Source: Yponomeuta sedellus
Lineage: Eukaryota; Arthropoda; Insecta; Lepidoptera; Yponomeutidae
Length of the DNA: 64,000 nt
Assembly (NCBI GenBank): GCA_934045075.1
Contig: OW203724.1
Span: 18,095,143 to 18,159,142 of the forward strand
Direction of reading: 5' to 3'
Shown: positions 31,481-42,635 of the stretch, one piece after another
Layout of the letters: each line of letters begins with the position of its first letter
How positions within the stretch are numbered: position 1 is the stretch's first letter
Notes under the pieces: model-generated
What the model saw: the letters and a program-made list of their open reading frames with translations, nothing else
Told to the model about the DNA's origin: nothing
Databases searched by the model: none
Program-made: the position numbers and the translations under genes

Positions 31481-32390
31481 GTGTTCTGTCCAAACAAATT
31501 TAACATATAACCATTTTTAACTTATCGTATTAGTATACAGTACAGGGGTCATCATCATTATCAAAATAATCAAATTCTATATTAGGAGAAAGCCAAGTTT
31601 TGCATCTTTATCATATATACTGAAGCCACAAATACTGTCAAAAAGACACGTACTTAATAAATATTTACATTTCACAGGACAGTAAATTAAAATAGGGTTT
31701 TTTGTTTTCATAATATTGTTTTTGTAAATTTAACATGCTCTGTTTTTTTTGTATCATCCCAACACGAAGTATACTGTTAATAAATGAATAACCTCTCATC
31801 GGATAATTTTATCGATAGATGTATTATTTGATACAAGTGTTCCATCCCTAAGGAGTTCACCGACGCTGTTGTTTACGTGTACGAGTGTATTCGTACAATT
31901 GTTTTTCATAGTGTGCGAACCAATTAAAAGATTAGAACGCTAGTAAATGACTGGACAGACGTGTGCGTGAACCTTATATTTACAATATTGTGCATGTAAT
32001 GAAAACGCACACATATTCAAAAGTGGCGACAGCGGTACCGGACTTATTTCGCGGCTAGGGCATATCTCCTTCTTTCTATGATCTGAGTGCCAGCATAAAA
32101 AATATTAGCTAACGTTGCGAAAAGCGTGCAAACCCATCGTCCCGAAAGAGTTTTCCATTAGCAGTTATCGCGGAAATTCTAGGCCCTACACAGGCCACGG
32201 CAAGCAATGTATTATAGCTTCAATTTGTATGCACGGCTAAGGCACCCCTGGGCTTGTCTGAGGGACATTGTCGGCTCAACTATACTAGAGGTAGTCAAGA
32301 GTTTGACACGGCTACTTTAAATAGGTTTAGTTAAGAGCGGTGGTAGCTGGTTTCTCAATCGGGGACTCAAATCGAGACATGTCTGGAACT
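31481..32390. other. Unassigned stretch
   Basis: No gene or known repeat recognised. Confidence 0.4.
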
Positions 32391-32572
32391 ATACTAGTCC
32401 ACTGCTGGACATAGCCCTCCCCTAAAGAAAGCCACGTTGTGCTATCATAGGGGGTAATGCCAATAATCCCCACGCTGGGCTTGCGGGTTGGGGATCGCAG
32501 TTCGGTGGAATTGTACTGCAGGGGGCGCTGCTGCCCACTCCCCGGGTTTGTGACCCTTAGTCGAGGCATGTG
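32391..32572 (-). mobile_element. RTE-tail element, partial
   Basis: Minus copy with GGGCAGCAGCGCCCCCTGCA, CAACCCGCAAGCCCAGCG, and the RTE end GGGGAGGGCTATGTCCAGCA. It lacks the extreme 5' end. Confidence 0.8.
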
Positions 32573-32576
32573 CCAA

Positions 32577-32972
32577 TTAATTATTTTTCCTTTCTTATAC
32601 TCGGAAAGTAGTGTTGTTTTGATCTGATTATTGGGTGGAAAATGCTGCTTCCCTCCCTAGAGAGGGAAAAACTACTTCCCACCTAAGGGCCGGAATGAAC
32701 TTTAAAAATAGAACTACTGGCAGAACTGTGAAGAGTTTTATGTAAAAAAACTTATTAAAAAAATGCTGCGGCCATGTGAGTTTCTACACAGCCAGTGTGA
32801 ACTTAGCGCAAACTTCTTTGAGCGGAATAAGCCGCAAGAATTACGCGGTGAGTTCCATATTTAAAATTTTAAAAGTCGGCATGAATTGGCGGGATACTAA
32901 TCTGTTATATTACGTATCTGTGACGGAATTCAACAAAATTGGTAATAATCTTTTATGCTAAGATTTGAATAT
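32577..32972. repeat. Dispersed ~400-bp repeat, copy 2 (inverted)
   Basis: Reverse complement of 59-455, with a small extra segment around 32772-32815. Confidence 0.75.
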
Positions 32973-32999
32973 TAAAAATGAGTTTTTATCCTCGTATTT

Positions 33000-33115
33000 G
33001 AAATGAAAAGTAGAGTGTTTAACACGGGTAAAAGCATCAATTCCTACTCGGACTATAGCCGCCCTCGCTGCGCTCGGGTGTCTAAATACCTCGGGAATTT
33101 ATTCTTTCCACCCTC
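33000..33115. repeat. Foldback sequence around CGCTGCGCTCGG
   Basis: GCATCAATTCCTACTCGGAC and GCCCTCGCTGCGCTCGGGTG resemble 17785-17885 in the opposite sense. Confidence 0.5.
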
Positions 33116-33578
33116 GTTTAACAATCTACTATTTCTAAATTACGTACATTTGTGAAGTTATAGGTATCACTACTAGTGATATATTACCACTAGTGCCTGA
33201 AGTGTTAACATACCTCAGCGCTTGCTACGTACAACGGCCCAACTATGAGGCTAGTGCGGAAATGTTCTAACTAACTAACCAGGTTTAGTTAGATTCACCT
33301 GAATAACAAAGAGACAGTATAGCTTGACCGAACGTAAATTATCTGTCTCCGGCAAAGCCAACAGAGATGATAATGGTTTTAGCAGTCTATCTATGTATCT
33401 TACTATTGTTTTGCATATCATTACTTAAATATCGACAGTCATTTGGCAACATATTCTATTTCTAATTTGTCAACTTTACAGTACGGACAATAAACATGTT
33501 ACCAATTCCATAGACAATGATGATATGAATGAGGTCTATTTAAGCGCGAATTTCCAAATTTAAAAATATAGATGGCTT

Positions 33579-33736
33579 AAAAACCTATTTAGAGGCTAAA
33601 AATTTCACCCATGCCGGGATTCGAGCCCGCAACCTCTGGCTATCCGTGCCAGCGCTCTACCAATTGAGCCAATGGGCGACTCACCGGCATCAGTGAAATT
33701 TCGAACCTCTTTACACTATTCTCTGTACTACGTATG
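33579..33736 (-). mobile_element. SINE-A, 158 bp, with target duplication
   Basis: Flanked by GATGGCTT at 33571-33578 and 33737-33744. It contains the full cloverleaf and the start of the tail (AGGTTTTTAA). It lacks the GCACGGGTTAGTGCA end and most of the head. Confidence 0.9.
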
Positions 33737-33879
33737 GATGGCTTGGTAAAGCCTGGCATATATCGTAAAATGAAGTAAGTATCAAAATGTTTTGTGCCAA
33801 AAAATGAAATAGGAGTTATTCCCAGATCACAGTCAATATCAGAAATCATTTATAATTCTTTCTTACGGTAGTGCAATAA

Positions 33880-34062
33880 AGTGTTCGAAGGTTTGGGTGA
33901 ATGTTTGTTACTCAATCACGCCAGAACCGCATAACGGGACTGGATAAGATTTGGCACGAAGATAGATTATATAGTTCGGAAAGGCATATAGACTACTTTT
34001 ATCTCGGAAAAATACGTTTCATAATTTCCACGCGAGCAAAATCGCGGGTAACAGATGGTACG
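33880..34062 (+). mobile_element. Short dispersed element (TCGCGGGTAAC type)
   Basis: GATTTGGCACGAAGATAGAT, TTTTATCTCGGAAAAATACG and CGAGCAAAATCGCGGGTAAC form a layout common in insect short interspersed repeats. Followed at 34063-34130 by a LINE-D end in minus orientation. Confidence 0.55.
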
Positions 34063-34205
34063 TGTTTATATTTAGATAGATTGAGGACACTTTATTGCAT
34101 ATAAAAATGGAAATTACACTGTTACGTTAAGCTTAAACAGCTTATCCGATTTTGATAGATTAATTGGCTTCACAGAAAATGTAGCCTATGTCCTCTGGGT
34201 TATCT

Positions 34206-34405
34206 TCTTCTTCAGACTATATTAGTCCACTGCTGGACATAGCCCTCCCCTAATGAGTAATGAGCGCCATAGCGCAAGGTTGTGCCAACATTGGGGGGGT
34301 AATGCCCATAATCCCCACGCTGGGCATGCGGGTTGGAGTTCGATCCCCAACCCGCTATGTAGAATTGTACTGCAGGGGGCGCTGCTGCCCACCCCCAGGT
34401 TAATC
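34206..34405 (-). mobile_element. RTE-tail element, 5'-truncated
   Basis: GAAGAAGAAGATA tail at left, GGGGAGGGCTATGTCCAGCA, and the GGGCAGCAGCGCCCCCTGCA block at right. The head is missing. Confidence 0.85.
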
Positions 34406-34710
34406 TGGGCCATAATAACGAATAATTGGCCCCTAAACGACATGCGCCGATACAAAAAAAGGGAGAGGTCTCTTGTTACAATTTTTATGCTATCGATTCC
34501 AATGAGATACCAAATGAAAGAGGAGAAAATTCTGAATTCGTAAATATAGTATAATGTTAAAATAATTCAAGCGACAACAGACCGACATGAAAACTTTTCT
34601 ACATTATATCAGTGTTTATGATTACTAGCGCCATATATTGGTAGTCAGCTGAAAATGCGCCCTTCAAATACTTCAACCACTTTTGTTCTACATCTCTTGA
34701 AATCTTTTTA

Positions 34711-34975
34711 ATTAAAAACCTATTTAGAGGCTAAAAATTCCACCCATGCCGGGATTCGCGGATTCCCGCGACCTCTGGCTATCCGTGCCAGCTCTCTTTC
34801 CAACTGAGCCAATGGGCGACTCACCGGCATCAGTGAAATTTCAAACCTCTTTACACTATTCTCTGTATTACGTACAGGCAGCGATATCTGGCTTAAGTAA
34901 ATTGCATCACTTACAGCCCCTACTACCTACTTTGCAGGTAGGTTTTTACATCGGAATGCCGATGTAAAAACCGGA
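34711..34975 (-). mobile_element. SINE-A (minus arm of pair)
   Basis: Tail part, cloverleaf with a small GCGGATTC duplication in the T-arm, and long head to CATCGGAATG. Confidence 0.85.
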
Positions 34976-35117
34976 AGCAGGTGAGTCGCCCATTGGCTCA
35001 GTTGGAAAGAGCGCAGGCACGGATAGGCAGAGGTTGCGGGTTCGAATCCCGGCATGGGTGGAATTTTTAGCCTCTAAATAGGTTTTTAAAATTGTCCTTA
35101 GCACGGGTTAGTGCATT
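34976..35117 (+). mobile_element. SINE-A (plus arm of pair)
   Basis: Cloverleaf TCGCCCATTGGCTCAGTTGG through GGGTTCGAATCCCGGCATGG and tail to GTTAGTGCATT, where a 5S-SINE begins. Confidence 0.9.
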
Positions 35118-35479
35118 CGATATCAACCCTTTTATGTCCCCACTGCTGGGGCACGGGTCTCTTCCTGCATCGCAGAAAGGTTAGGCCATACTCCACCACG
35201 GGGGCCAAGTCCGGGTTGGTGGAGGATTGTAAGACAGTGGCGGGCCTTACTGTCAGAAGTCATCAAGCCGCCCATAAGGCCTCTGACATGGCTTAACGAC
35301 TGCCATTATATGACAGCCGGCACCAACGGCTTAACGTGCCTTGCGAAGCACGGAAGCGCTCGAAAAAATGCCACTAGCGGTAGTCACGGGACGCTCACCC
35401 ATCCTGTACCTGACCGCGCCTGTTGTTGCTTAACCAAGTGATTGATTCCAATCACTCGGTTCGCCTAGGCCACGAGCGC
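35118..35479 (-). mobile_element. 5S-SINE, full length
   Basis: 362 bp from CGATATCAACCC to GGCCACGAGCGC with all internal blocks. It is inserted at the tail of SINE-A. Confidence 0.92.
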
Positions 35480-35605
35480 TTCTATCTTCTATTCTTCTAT
35501 TTTTCATCAGAATTAATTACTATTAATACTTAAACTGTTTACCAAATTAAGGCAAAGTCAAAACATTTGAGAGATTGAAAATATGTATTGTTAACACAAT
35601 TAAGT

Positions 35606-35725
35606 GATAGAAGTGAATATGTTTGAGAAAAGATGGTCATAGCAGATTTTTTTCCCGCTGTCTGTTCTTCACTAGGTTTTTAAAATTGTCCTTAGCACGG
35701 GTTAGTGCATTAAAAATAAAAATAG
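35606..35725 (+). mobile_element. Jockey-like 3' UTR piece joined to SINE-A tail
   Basis: GAGAAAAGATGGTCATAGCA..TTCCCGCTGTCTGTTCTTCA (LINE 3' UTR) joins AGGTTTTTAAAATTGTCCTT..GTTAGTGCATTAAAA (SINE-A tail) at about 35671. Confidence 0.7.
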
Positions 35726-36271
35726 TATAACCTTTTTAATTACTTTTAAAAGTGTTATTTGGTGTTCCAGTTATTTAAATAGAATTGATATCTAACAATA
35801 ATTTATAGGATACTTAAGTTTATTTTATTTTTAGTCTTCATCATCATCAACCATTTGACACCCACTGCAGGCCTTCCTCGTGGTTTTCTAAGCTTTTTAC
35901 AATTTTCAAGATTATTTTCTAGAATACCGTAAAGCCTAAATTGTTAAAACTTTGAACCTGAAAAAAAATTCGTAGAAAGTATTTTATAAGAAAAGTGGTT
36001 ACCTGACCTTGGTGACCTGTTGTGATCTTTTTTGGGGGAATTGCGCATTTTAGAGGTATATTTATTGCTTAGTAATTCATCCATGACTATATTGATTACA
36101 GTGCATGCATGCTAAAAATAATTGCTATATTATAATAGAAAATAAGAGCCCCCAAGATACAGGCTCTGCCTAGTTTGGGGGCTGTCATCGAAACCTAAAT
36201 ATTAATCAAACCATGAACAATCATTCTGTGCATCAAATTTTGTAATTTAGCTGTGTCATTACACTATTTTT
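35726..36271. other. Unassigned stretch
   Basis: No gene. 36149-36188 is a second copy of the CCCCAAGAT hairpin repeat at 28346. Confidence 0.5.
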
Positions 36272-36720
36272 ATTTTTAATGCACTAACCCGTGCTAAGGA
36301 ACAAATTTAAAAACCTATTTAGAGGCTAAAAATTTCACCCATGCCGGGATTCGAACCCGCAACCTCTGGCTATCCGTACCAGCGCTCTACCAATTGAGCC
36401 AATGGGCGACTCACGGCATCAGTGAAATTTCGAACCTCTTTACAATATTCTCTGTATTACGTACAGGCAGCGACATCTGACTTAAGCAAATTGCTTTACT
36501 TACAGCCCCGACTACCTACTTTGCAGTTAGGTTTTAACATCGGAACGATATCACCGTACCCACATGATTACACTATTTTTATTTTTAATGCACTAACCCG
36601 TGCTAAGGAACTAATTTAAAAACCTATTTAGAGGCTAAAAATGTCACCCATGCCGGGATTCGAACCCGCAACCTCTGGCTATCCGTACCAGCGCTCTACC
36701 AATTGAGCCAATGGGCGACA
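36272..36720 (-). mobile_element. SINE-A tandem dimer
   Basis: Two minus units in tandem. The left unit runs 36272 to about 36565 (tail, cloverleaf, full head ending CCCACATGAT). It abuts a second tail (TACACTATTTTTATTTTTAA) and cloverleaf ending near 36720. The junction has tail directly joined to head. Confidence 0.9.
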
Positions 36721-37126
36721 TTGGGCGATATTTTACTTTTACTTACTTTATAAAAACATTATATATATATAAAAATATCAAGATATAAGTTTGATCACTG
36801 AAACATGCCTATGTTCTGAAGATCTCCCATTACAACGTGGCAATATCGTATATTCATGGATAAAATGCACATTCATACGTTAAACTACTTAGAATTCAAA
36901 TATCTATTCAAACAGTGAACTTAACTAAGCGATAACTTCAACTCACTCTCGCATAAGCTTAATTGATCTCAAATATCATCTCGCCTCCTTATACATTCAC
37001 ACTAATACACTAGAGTTTAATTTACTCGGTAATTGAGACCTCTATTGAACCATTGACAGAAAATATGTAAATATAGAAGATCTACGCAATGGAAACAGCT
37101 TGGAGGCTTCCGATCGTGACTATTTA
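36721..37126. other. Unassigned stretch
   Basis: AT-rich; nothing recognised. Confidence 0.4.
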
Positions 37127-37440
37127 TACATACATTACATTAACTTACGCGTGTATCCCTGGGGGTAGGCAGAGACCAGGGTTTGCTACTTGCCACGATC
37201 CTGACAAAGCTCCTACGTTCCATCAACATTCATTAGTCGTGATTAGATAGATAGATAGAGAACACTTTATGGTACATTAAAATGGAAATTACACAGATAT
37301 TTCTTAACCTTATTACTTATTACGTAAAACTTAATAACTAGGAGCATCTCGAGTCATTAAAAAATACTATTTATTAGTCGTTTGGGGTATTTTTTTATCT
37401 TGCCGTTTGCTAATAGATCCTTTATTTGGTGAAAGCATTC
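37127..37440 (-). mobile_element. LINE-T 3' end, interrupted
   Basis: CATACATTACATTAAC tail, GGGGGTAGGCAGAGACCAGG, CATCAACATTCATTAGTCGT, then an insertion (37241-37372). The LINE-T body resumes at GGTATTTTTTTATCTTGCCG and TGCTAATAGATCCTTTATTT. Confidence 0.85.
37241..37372 (-). mobile_element. LINE-D 3' end nested in LINE-T
   Basis: 132 bp with a (GATA)n end and GAGAACACTTTATGGTACAT, flanked by the 9-bp duplication ATTAGTCGT (37232-37240 and 37373-37381). Confidence 0.85.
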
Positions 37441-38392
37441 GTACATAATATTTGATAAAATGAAACTAATCTCAATATTAGCAGCGAATACGCGCTGGCG
37501 TCTGAATTGATATTTTTACTTAGTTAATTACCTTAATGGGTACGTGCCTTGTTTTTTTTTTTTGAGAAACTTGAAGATGCAGACTTTCAGTATTAACACG
37601 TACATAAATTCATGCCGATAACTCAAGTATTTATCTCGACAAGTTCCCTACCACGTTTTATATTAAATATATGGTTTTTTGTTAATTGACTAGTATTTAG
37701 CTATTTTTACCTTTCGGTGATAGTTCGGATAATCACGACATTTATAAATGACTTAGTTTTATAAATTACGAAAATTCGTTTGTTCGCATTTGTAGTGCAA
37801 ATAGTGCAGTAGTTGCCAATTGCAAACTGTAATGGAAAACACCGTGAGAAAACCCAAGTGACTGAAGTATGTACCTCAGCTCGTGCTACAAAAAGATACT
37901 TTAAGACCGATTATCTAATGTGTAGGTATTTATCCCTATAGTGGTAGGTAAAAGTCCCAGACTTGTTTGCGTCAACTCTATCTAATAGCCCTACGTGATT
38001 ATCTATCCAGAGGATAAGTACAAAACTTCTTGCACTATGACATTTACCCAGTTAATTATTTATTTATTAATTTATCCTTAGATTATGCTTGTTTTGAGAC
38101 CTTTTTTATGAGATGCAAACGCACTGCAGCATAGCATAATTATACTTTTCTTTCATTTTTATGGAAGCGCGCCGTGACCGCACCGTTACGGCGCGCACAA
38201 ATCGTGCTTATAAGTGTCCTTAGTCTATGGCTCTAAGAATTTAGTTGAACTTCTGCGTTCCACATTAATTTAGCTCTATCGGTACGTTGATTACAATACC
38301 AGTTGCTATAGTATTGGCACTCGGAGGAGGTAAGATGAAACCGCAGTGCTCGCCGCGATTATGGTTATAACCTGGCGCAGGGTTGGCGAACC
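37441..38392. other. Unassigned stretch
   Basis: No gene. A hairpin GCGCGCCGT/ACGGCGCGC is at about 38167-38196. Confidence 0.45.
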
Positions 38393-38395
38393 TTA

Positions 38396-39296
38396 GGGCT
38401 CCCGCACACGGGCCACTGGCCACAACCACAAAACGCCGCCACTGGCATATTTCCTGTAATTTTCATACATTTTATATGGACTCGCCGCACACGGTTGGCG
38501 CCGGTGGCGGCCACACGCTACAAATCGTCGCAGCTTGCTTCTTGTGGCTCGCCCCGGCCACTAAACGTCGACACAAAAAGCCGCCACACGCCACTCGCGC
38601 GATTCCGCGCCCCTCTCTCCCTTGCCTCAGTTTAACCTGTGCTGTAAAGTCGACGGTAACGCACGGTACTATGTGGTTCATATAGGTAGATAAATATGGA
38701 TAAAGAATTATTTACATCAGAGAAACAATCCCGTCCTGAGATTTGGGATTCAAAAAGTGATAGTTATAGTAATAGAGGAAAAAAGTGAAGGCCTGGGAAG
38801 AAACCTGCGAATTGTTTATTGAAATTGTTGTGAAACTTACCTTAATGTGATAGCTATTCTTTCCGCAGGTGCGATAATTTTCCGCATGTAGGTGTCGTGG
38901 TGCGTTAATCCAGCATAATAATAGAGCATGTAGTTCCCAAAACGTAACTATACTTAAACGAAAATGTTTGAAAAACTTTTTAGAATGGTTTAGAAGATTA
39001 TCGAAATGTTCGTTGCATTTGTGTACATTCTTTAAAACTGGATGTATCCAATAACTACGGTTTCGTCTTCTACGACGACGTCTTTTTATCAAAAGTAGCG
39101 CAATTAAACCTTCTTCGTCAGAGTCCATTATGATACTGTACGCCACGCAAGGGTTAAAAAAAGTAGCAGCCACCGACCGCAAGTGTCGACCACCGGCCAC
39201 AAGTGGCTGTCGCGCGCTTCAGCTACTTTTGTAGCCGCTTCTGGCTTCTCGTGGCGGCGTTTGTGGCTGTGGCGTGTGGCCCGTGTGCGGCGACAC
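38396..39296 (-). mobile_element. PIF/Harbinger element, internally deleted (901 bp)
   Basis: TIRs of about 47 bp (left starts GGGCTCCCGCACACGGGCCA; right ends with the complement of GTGTCGCCGCACACGGGCCA). The duplicated target trinucleotide TTA is at 38393-38395 and 39297-39299, as PIF/Harbinger integration produces. Subterminal DNA is crowded with GCCAC/GTGGC motifs, plausible transposase binding sites. The interior keeps only the start of the transposase (see next). The DDE catalytic region and the second ORF are absent, so it cannot move without help. Confidence 0.88.
38841..39128 (-). pseudogene. Harbinger transposase N-terminal exon, frameshifted
   Basis: From ATG at 39128: MDSDEEGLIALLLIKRRRRR, RSYWIHPVL, then KKFFKHFRLSIVTFWELHAL. 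These match the order seen in PIF/Harbinger transposases (R-rich start, Y/W-W-HP, FxxYFRMS, F..L). A one-base shift near 38900 is needed to continue into DTYMRKIIAPAERIAITLR, the family's next conserved block. This ends at a perfect donor TTAAG|GTAAGT (38841/38840). The frameshift and the missing catalytic exons make it a pseudogene. Confidence 0.8.
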
Positions 39297-39299
39297 TTA

Positions 39300-39640
39300 T
39301 ACGTCCAATTACTGTGCCGACCACTAAAATTTATTATTAGCCTAGCTTCATGTAGGTTGACAAAGGTCAGTTATTCCTTGTTACTATGACTTATGAAGTG
39401 TAGATCAAATAATTCGACATAATTATAGATACATTATAGAATTTGATTAGATACAGACCAGAAATTGTGTTGCAAAATTTATCTATTTGTCATCTTAATA
39501 ATAGTACTGTAATAAACTAATAGACAATAATGAATGTAACATATAAATGAGGCTTTGCAGTACACAAAATGATTATCGGCGTTTTAATAAGGGGTTAATA
39601 TATGGATTGTTTTTCCCGCCGCACAAATCAAGTGGTGTGG
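39300..39640. other. Unassigned stretch
   Basis: AT-rich; nothing recognised. Confidence 0.4.
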
Positions 39641-39649
39641 TGATATTTA

Positions 39650-39841
39650 ACATAACATAACCTCACGCCTGTATCCAAGAGGGGTAGGCAGAGACCAGGG
39701 ACTGCCACTTGCCACGATCTTGACAGATCACCTTCGCTTCATCAACGTTCATAAGTCGTTGCATGCACGCACGCCGGTTCCGGGTACTTTTTATCTTCCC
39801 CTTTGCTAATACATCTCCTATTTGGTCGATGTATGTCCGCC
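39650..39841 (-). mobile_element. LINE-T 3' end with clean target duplication
   Basis: 192 bp flanked by TGATATTTA at 39641-39649 and 39842-39850. The minus strand starts GGCGGACATACATCGACC and ends GGTTATGTTATGTT, showing a (TTATG)n tail and 5' truncation, the marks of target-primed reverse transcription. Confidence 0.9.
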
Positions 39842-39850
39842 TGATATTTA

Positions 39851-40798
39851 GATTTGTTTAATTGCGATCCTCAGAAATTGTGGGCGAAACTTATAGACAA
39901 GTACCTACCCATAATGTGTAGTCGGGTATCATTGGTTCGCCATCCCTGGCCAAGCACGTACACACAGCATCAAACAATAATCAATCAATCAATCAATCAA
40001 AGAATTTTATTCAAATTTACACAGAATCTGGGACTTATTGAACATTACAAGTAAAACTAGGTGTCTAGTAGTATAATATATTATAATGTCTAGCTATTCG
40101 CGTAAGGGGGCTATTTGCGATTGTATACTACCAGAATCGTGGCCCAGATTAGTTTCTTCACACAATAAGAAAAACTGCAATATTATCTTTATGTGACCTA
40201 CATGATAAGCAGGATATGGTTGCGACTAAAACGGATATGGTAACGACTTTCTGAATGAAAAGTTAAGGCGGATACGGTATGGTAAAAACTCTGCGACTAA
40301 GACTTTATGATAAATATGCTATCGACTGTACATCGGTTTACAAATGATTCTCCGATCCGTACACGTAGCTCGGTGCCAGTAAAATGAGAACGTTATTGAA
40401 TCCTAAGCAATTTCGAAAGGTAGGTAGCAGGAGCGTGTTCTCACTTAAGGTTCTCGAGCTAATGAAAATTAAACGCTATATTTAGATACCCATTTAGGAA
40501 TCGATTAGACGCCCGTAAATTGGTTGTCGATATGGGTAAGGCTGTTCCACTTCCACTAGAGGAGCTACTCGATTCAATTACCTAACTACTCCTGAATCGT
40601 CGGACAACTTTATGCTAAAGACCATCCTCGCCATAGAATGAAAAGCAACTTCGCTAAATAGAAATGGCAGTTTGTGTAACTTTGTTTGTCTAACGTTGAT
40701 GGATTTTTTTCGACCGAGGAATTAATCAAGATGGTTGTTACCGTTTTGCACCCAATATTTGTGTAATAGTAATATCGTAGAGGAACAAAATGCAATGC
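39851..40798. other. Unassigned stretch
   Basis: (AATC)n at about 39980-39999 followed by AAAGAATTTTATTCAAATTT looks like a minus LINE tail. No gene. Confidence 0.45.
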
Positions 40799-40925
40799 TG
40801 GTCGAGCTGTGGTAGCCCAGTCTCGGAATGGGGAAACCCCGGTTCGATTCCCAGTGCGGGCATGTACCTATGTCTTTGTTCTAAAGTTAAGTACATCTGT
40901 GAATTTGTAGCAGTAATACCAAACA
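40799..40925 (+). mobile_element. SINE-B 5' part
   Basis: GTGGTAGCCCAGTCTCGGAA, GGTTCGATTCCCAGTGCGGG, CTAAAGTTAAGTACATCTGT. The anticodon-arm region is shortened. Confidence 0.8.
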
Positions 40926-40944
40926 CTAATGTTGAATTATTTTC

Positions 40945-41150
40945 TTTTTAATGCACTAACCCGTGCTAAGGACAATTTGAAAAACCTATTTAGAGGCTAA
41001 AAATTCCACCCATTCCGGGAATCGAACCCGCTCTGCCTATCCGTGACAGCGCTCTTTCCAACTGAGCTAATGGGCGACTCACCGGCATCAGTGAAATTTT
41101 GATCCTGTTTACAATATTCTCTGTATTACGTACAGGCAGCAAATTAAAAT
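40945..41150 (-). mobile_element. SINE-A (minus)
   Basis: Tail, cloverleaf with a ~15-base deletion in the T-arm/variable region (GAATCGAACCCGCTCTGCC), and part of the head to ACGTACAGGCAGC. Confidence 0.85.
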
Positions 41151-41185
41151 AAGCAAATAAGTGATGCAAATTACTTCAGCCAGAT

Positions 41186-41385
41186 GTCGCTGCCAGCCAG
41201 TAAATATGCTGGCTCCGCACGTATTTACTGGTCTTACTTGTGGGCTAAGGATGGTATAGCCTATACTCCATCTAAAAAATGTGCCAGCCACTTCAGCGTC
41301 CGAGTTCACCCATCTAGTGTGAGTGAATGTGCCACTAGACACATATAATATCTCAACACGTAGATACAAAGGCCAAGTTTTACAA
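41186..41385 (+). mobile_element. SINE-C
   Basis: CTGGCTCCGCACGTATTTAC, GTGGGCTAAGGATGGTATAG, CCATCTAGTGTGAGTGAATG, CACGTAGATACAAAGGCCAA. Confidence 0.75.
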
Positions 41386-42458
41386 TATTGTCGATAAAAG
41401 TGGCGACTCCCTTATAGGCGCAGCTTTTGTCGTGAGTTTTTTTTTTATTATTTGTGAAATAAGTTATGTTACAAGTGTTTCTTATTATCTAGCCGCTCTC
41501 GGAAACCTGTTTGGTTTATCTGTTAGCGGCGTCTGTTAGAAAACGTACTTCAGTTCACAAATACGTACTGTGTACAGTAAAGCATTACGTGAACGGCATC
41601 CACGATCTCTGCGTTGGCAGAAAAGGGGAGCACTTAATCGCTAGACCAGCAAGGCAATCCAAAAACTATTGAGTAGATAACAAAAATACCCGAGTTAACA
41701 CAGTCAGCACGTACCGTTCCGATACCACTCCCCACTTGCCGGCTGATTCCATGTTTTACATACTCCGCAAACATTCAATACAGACACGATATCCTAGTCT
41801 CGATACATTGGATTATGGCCCTTGGACTAGCTTAGATTAAGCCGTATATTTGCTGAGCAAACAAGCTAGATAGCTACGTGCTCGAAGGAGCTTTTTTTCT
41901 TGGTCTAATTAACTCTACACGGAGGTACGTATAAAAAGTTACAGTACACGTTTTCCCATAGTGCCTATGATCTAAGAAGTTTACATTCGTAACGAAGTTC
42001 CGCCAATGTTGGATAATAATACAATACGGTTCAAAGTATGTACTCCTTACAATTTTGCAGACAACGCGCTGCCTAGTAGCTACTAACTGATACCGTAAAT
42101 AAACTTTTACCAGGTAAAGAGAGTTTTTATTTCAAAACAAAAGTAGCTTCATTAGACTCCCCTTTCCGGGAAGGTGGCGCATTATTGTCGATATTTCACG
42201 ATTTTCCACGCCTTTCTCCGTAATAAGGAGAGAAAAATGCTCCAGCTAAATTAAGCGCCGCTTTGTAGGTGGACCAGGTGGATTTATGTTGCAGGAAGAA
42301 GAAAGAGACTATAAATCTTTGAAGTTTTAATCTTGTTCCACTATTATAATCGCAAAGGTCAAAAGTGGGACTTTTCATCCTTAACGCGTAAATACCTTGC
42401 GAAAAAGCTAGAGGCAATTTGTTACTTAGGGTTCTTTTTTTTCTTTCTCTCTTCTAGC
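41386..42458. other. Unassigned stretch
   Basis: No gene. A tRNA-like minus-strand relic (GCTGGTCTAGCGATTAAGTG) at about 41598-41662 may be another SINE head. A STAT-like TTCCGGGAA is at about 42166. Confidence 0.4.
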
Positions 42459-42626
42459 TATAAAAATCACAGTGCAGGGCACAAGCTTTCTCTCAGAGAG
42501 AGAAAGAGAGAGAGAGTACGGGCTTAATTACCACGCGTTCCCACCGCGGTGAGGTATTTGAACACCTCACACACTTAGGTTTTCACACGATGTTTTCCTT
42601 CACCGTTAACGAATGGTTAACTTCAC
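42459..42626 (-). mobile_element. SINE-B 3' part (minus)
   Basis: GTGCAGGGCACAAGCTTTCT, GGCTTAATTACCACGCGTTC, GAGGTATTTGAACACCTCAC, TTTTCCTTCACCGTTAACGA. A 5S-SINE is inserted next to it. Confidence 0.8.
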
Positions 42627-42635
42627 AAATAAAGA

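Noticed and set aside
32327..32569. 80-codon minus frame as a gene
   Set aside because: It reads through an RTE-tail element (SLGEGYVQQW). The frame at 34222 is the same element in the same orientation.
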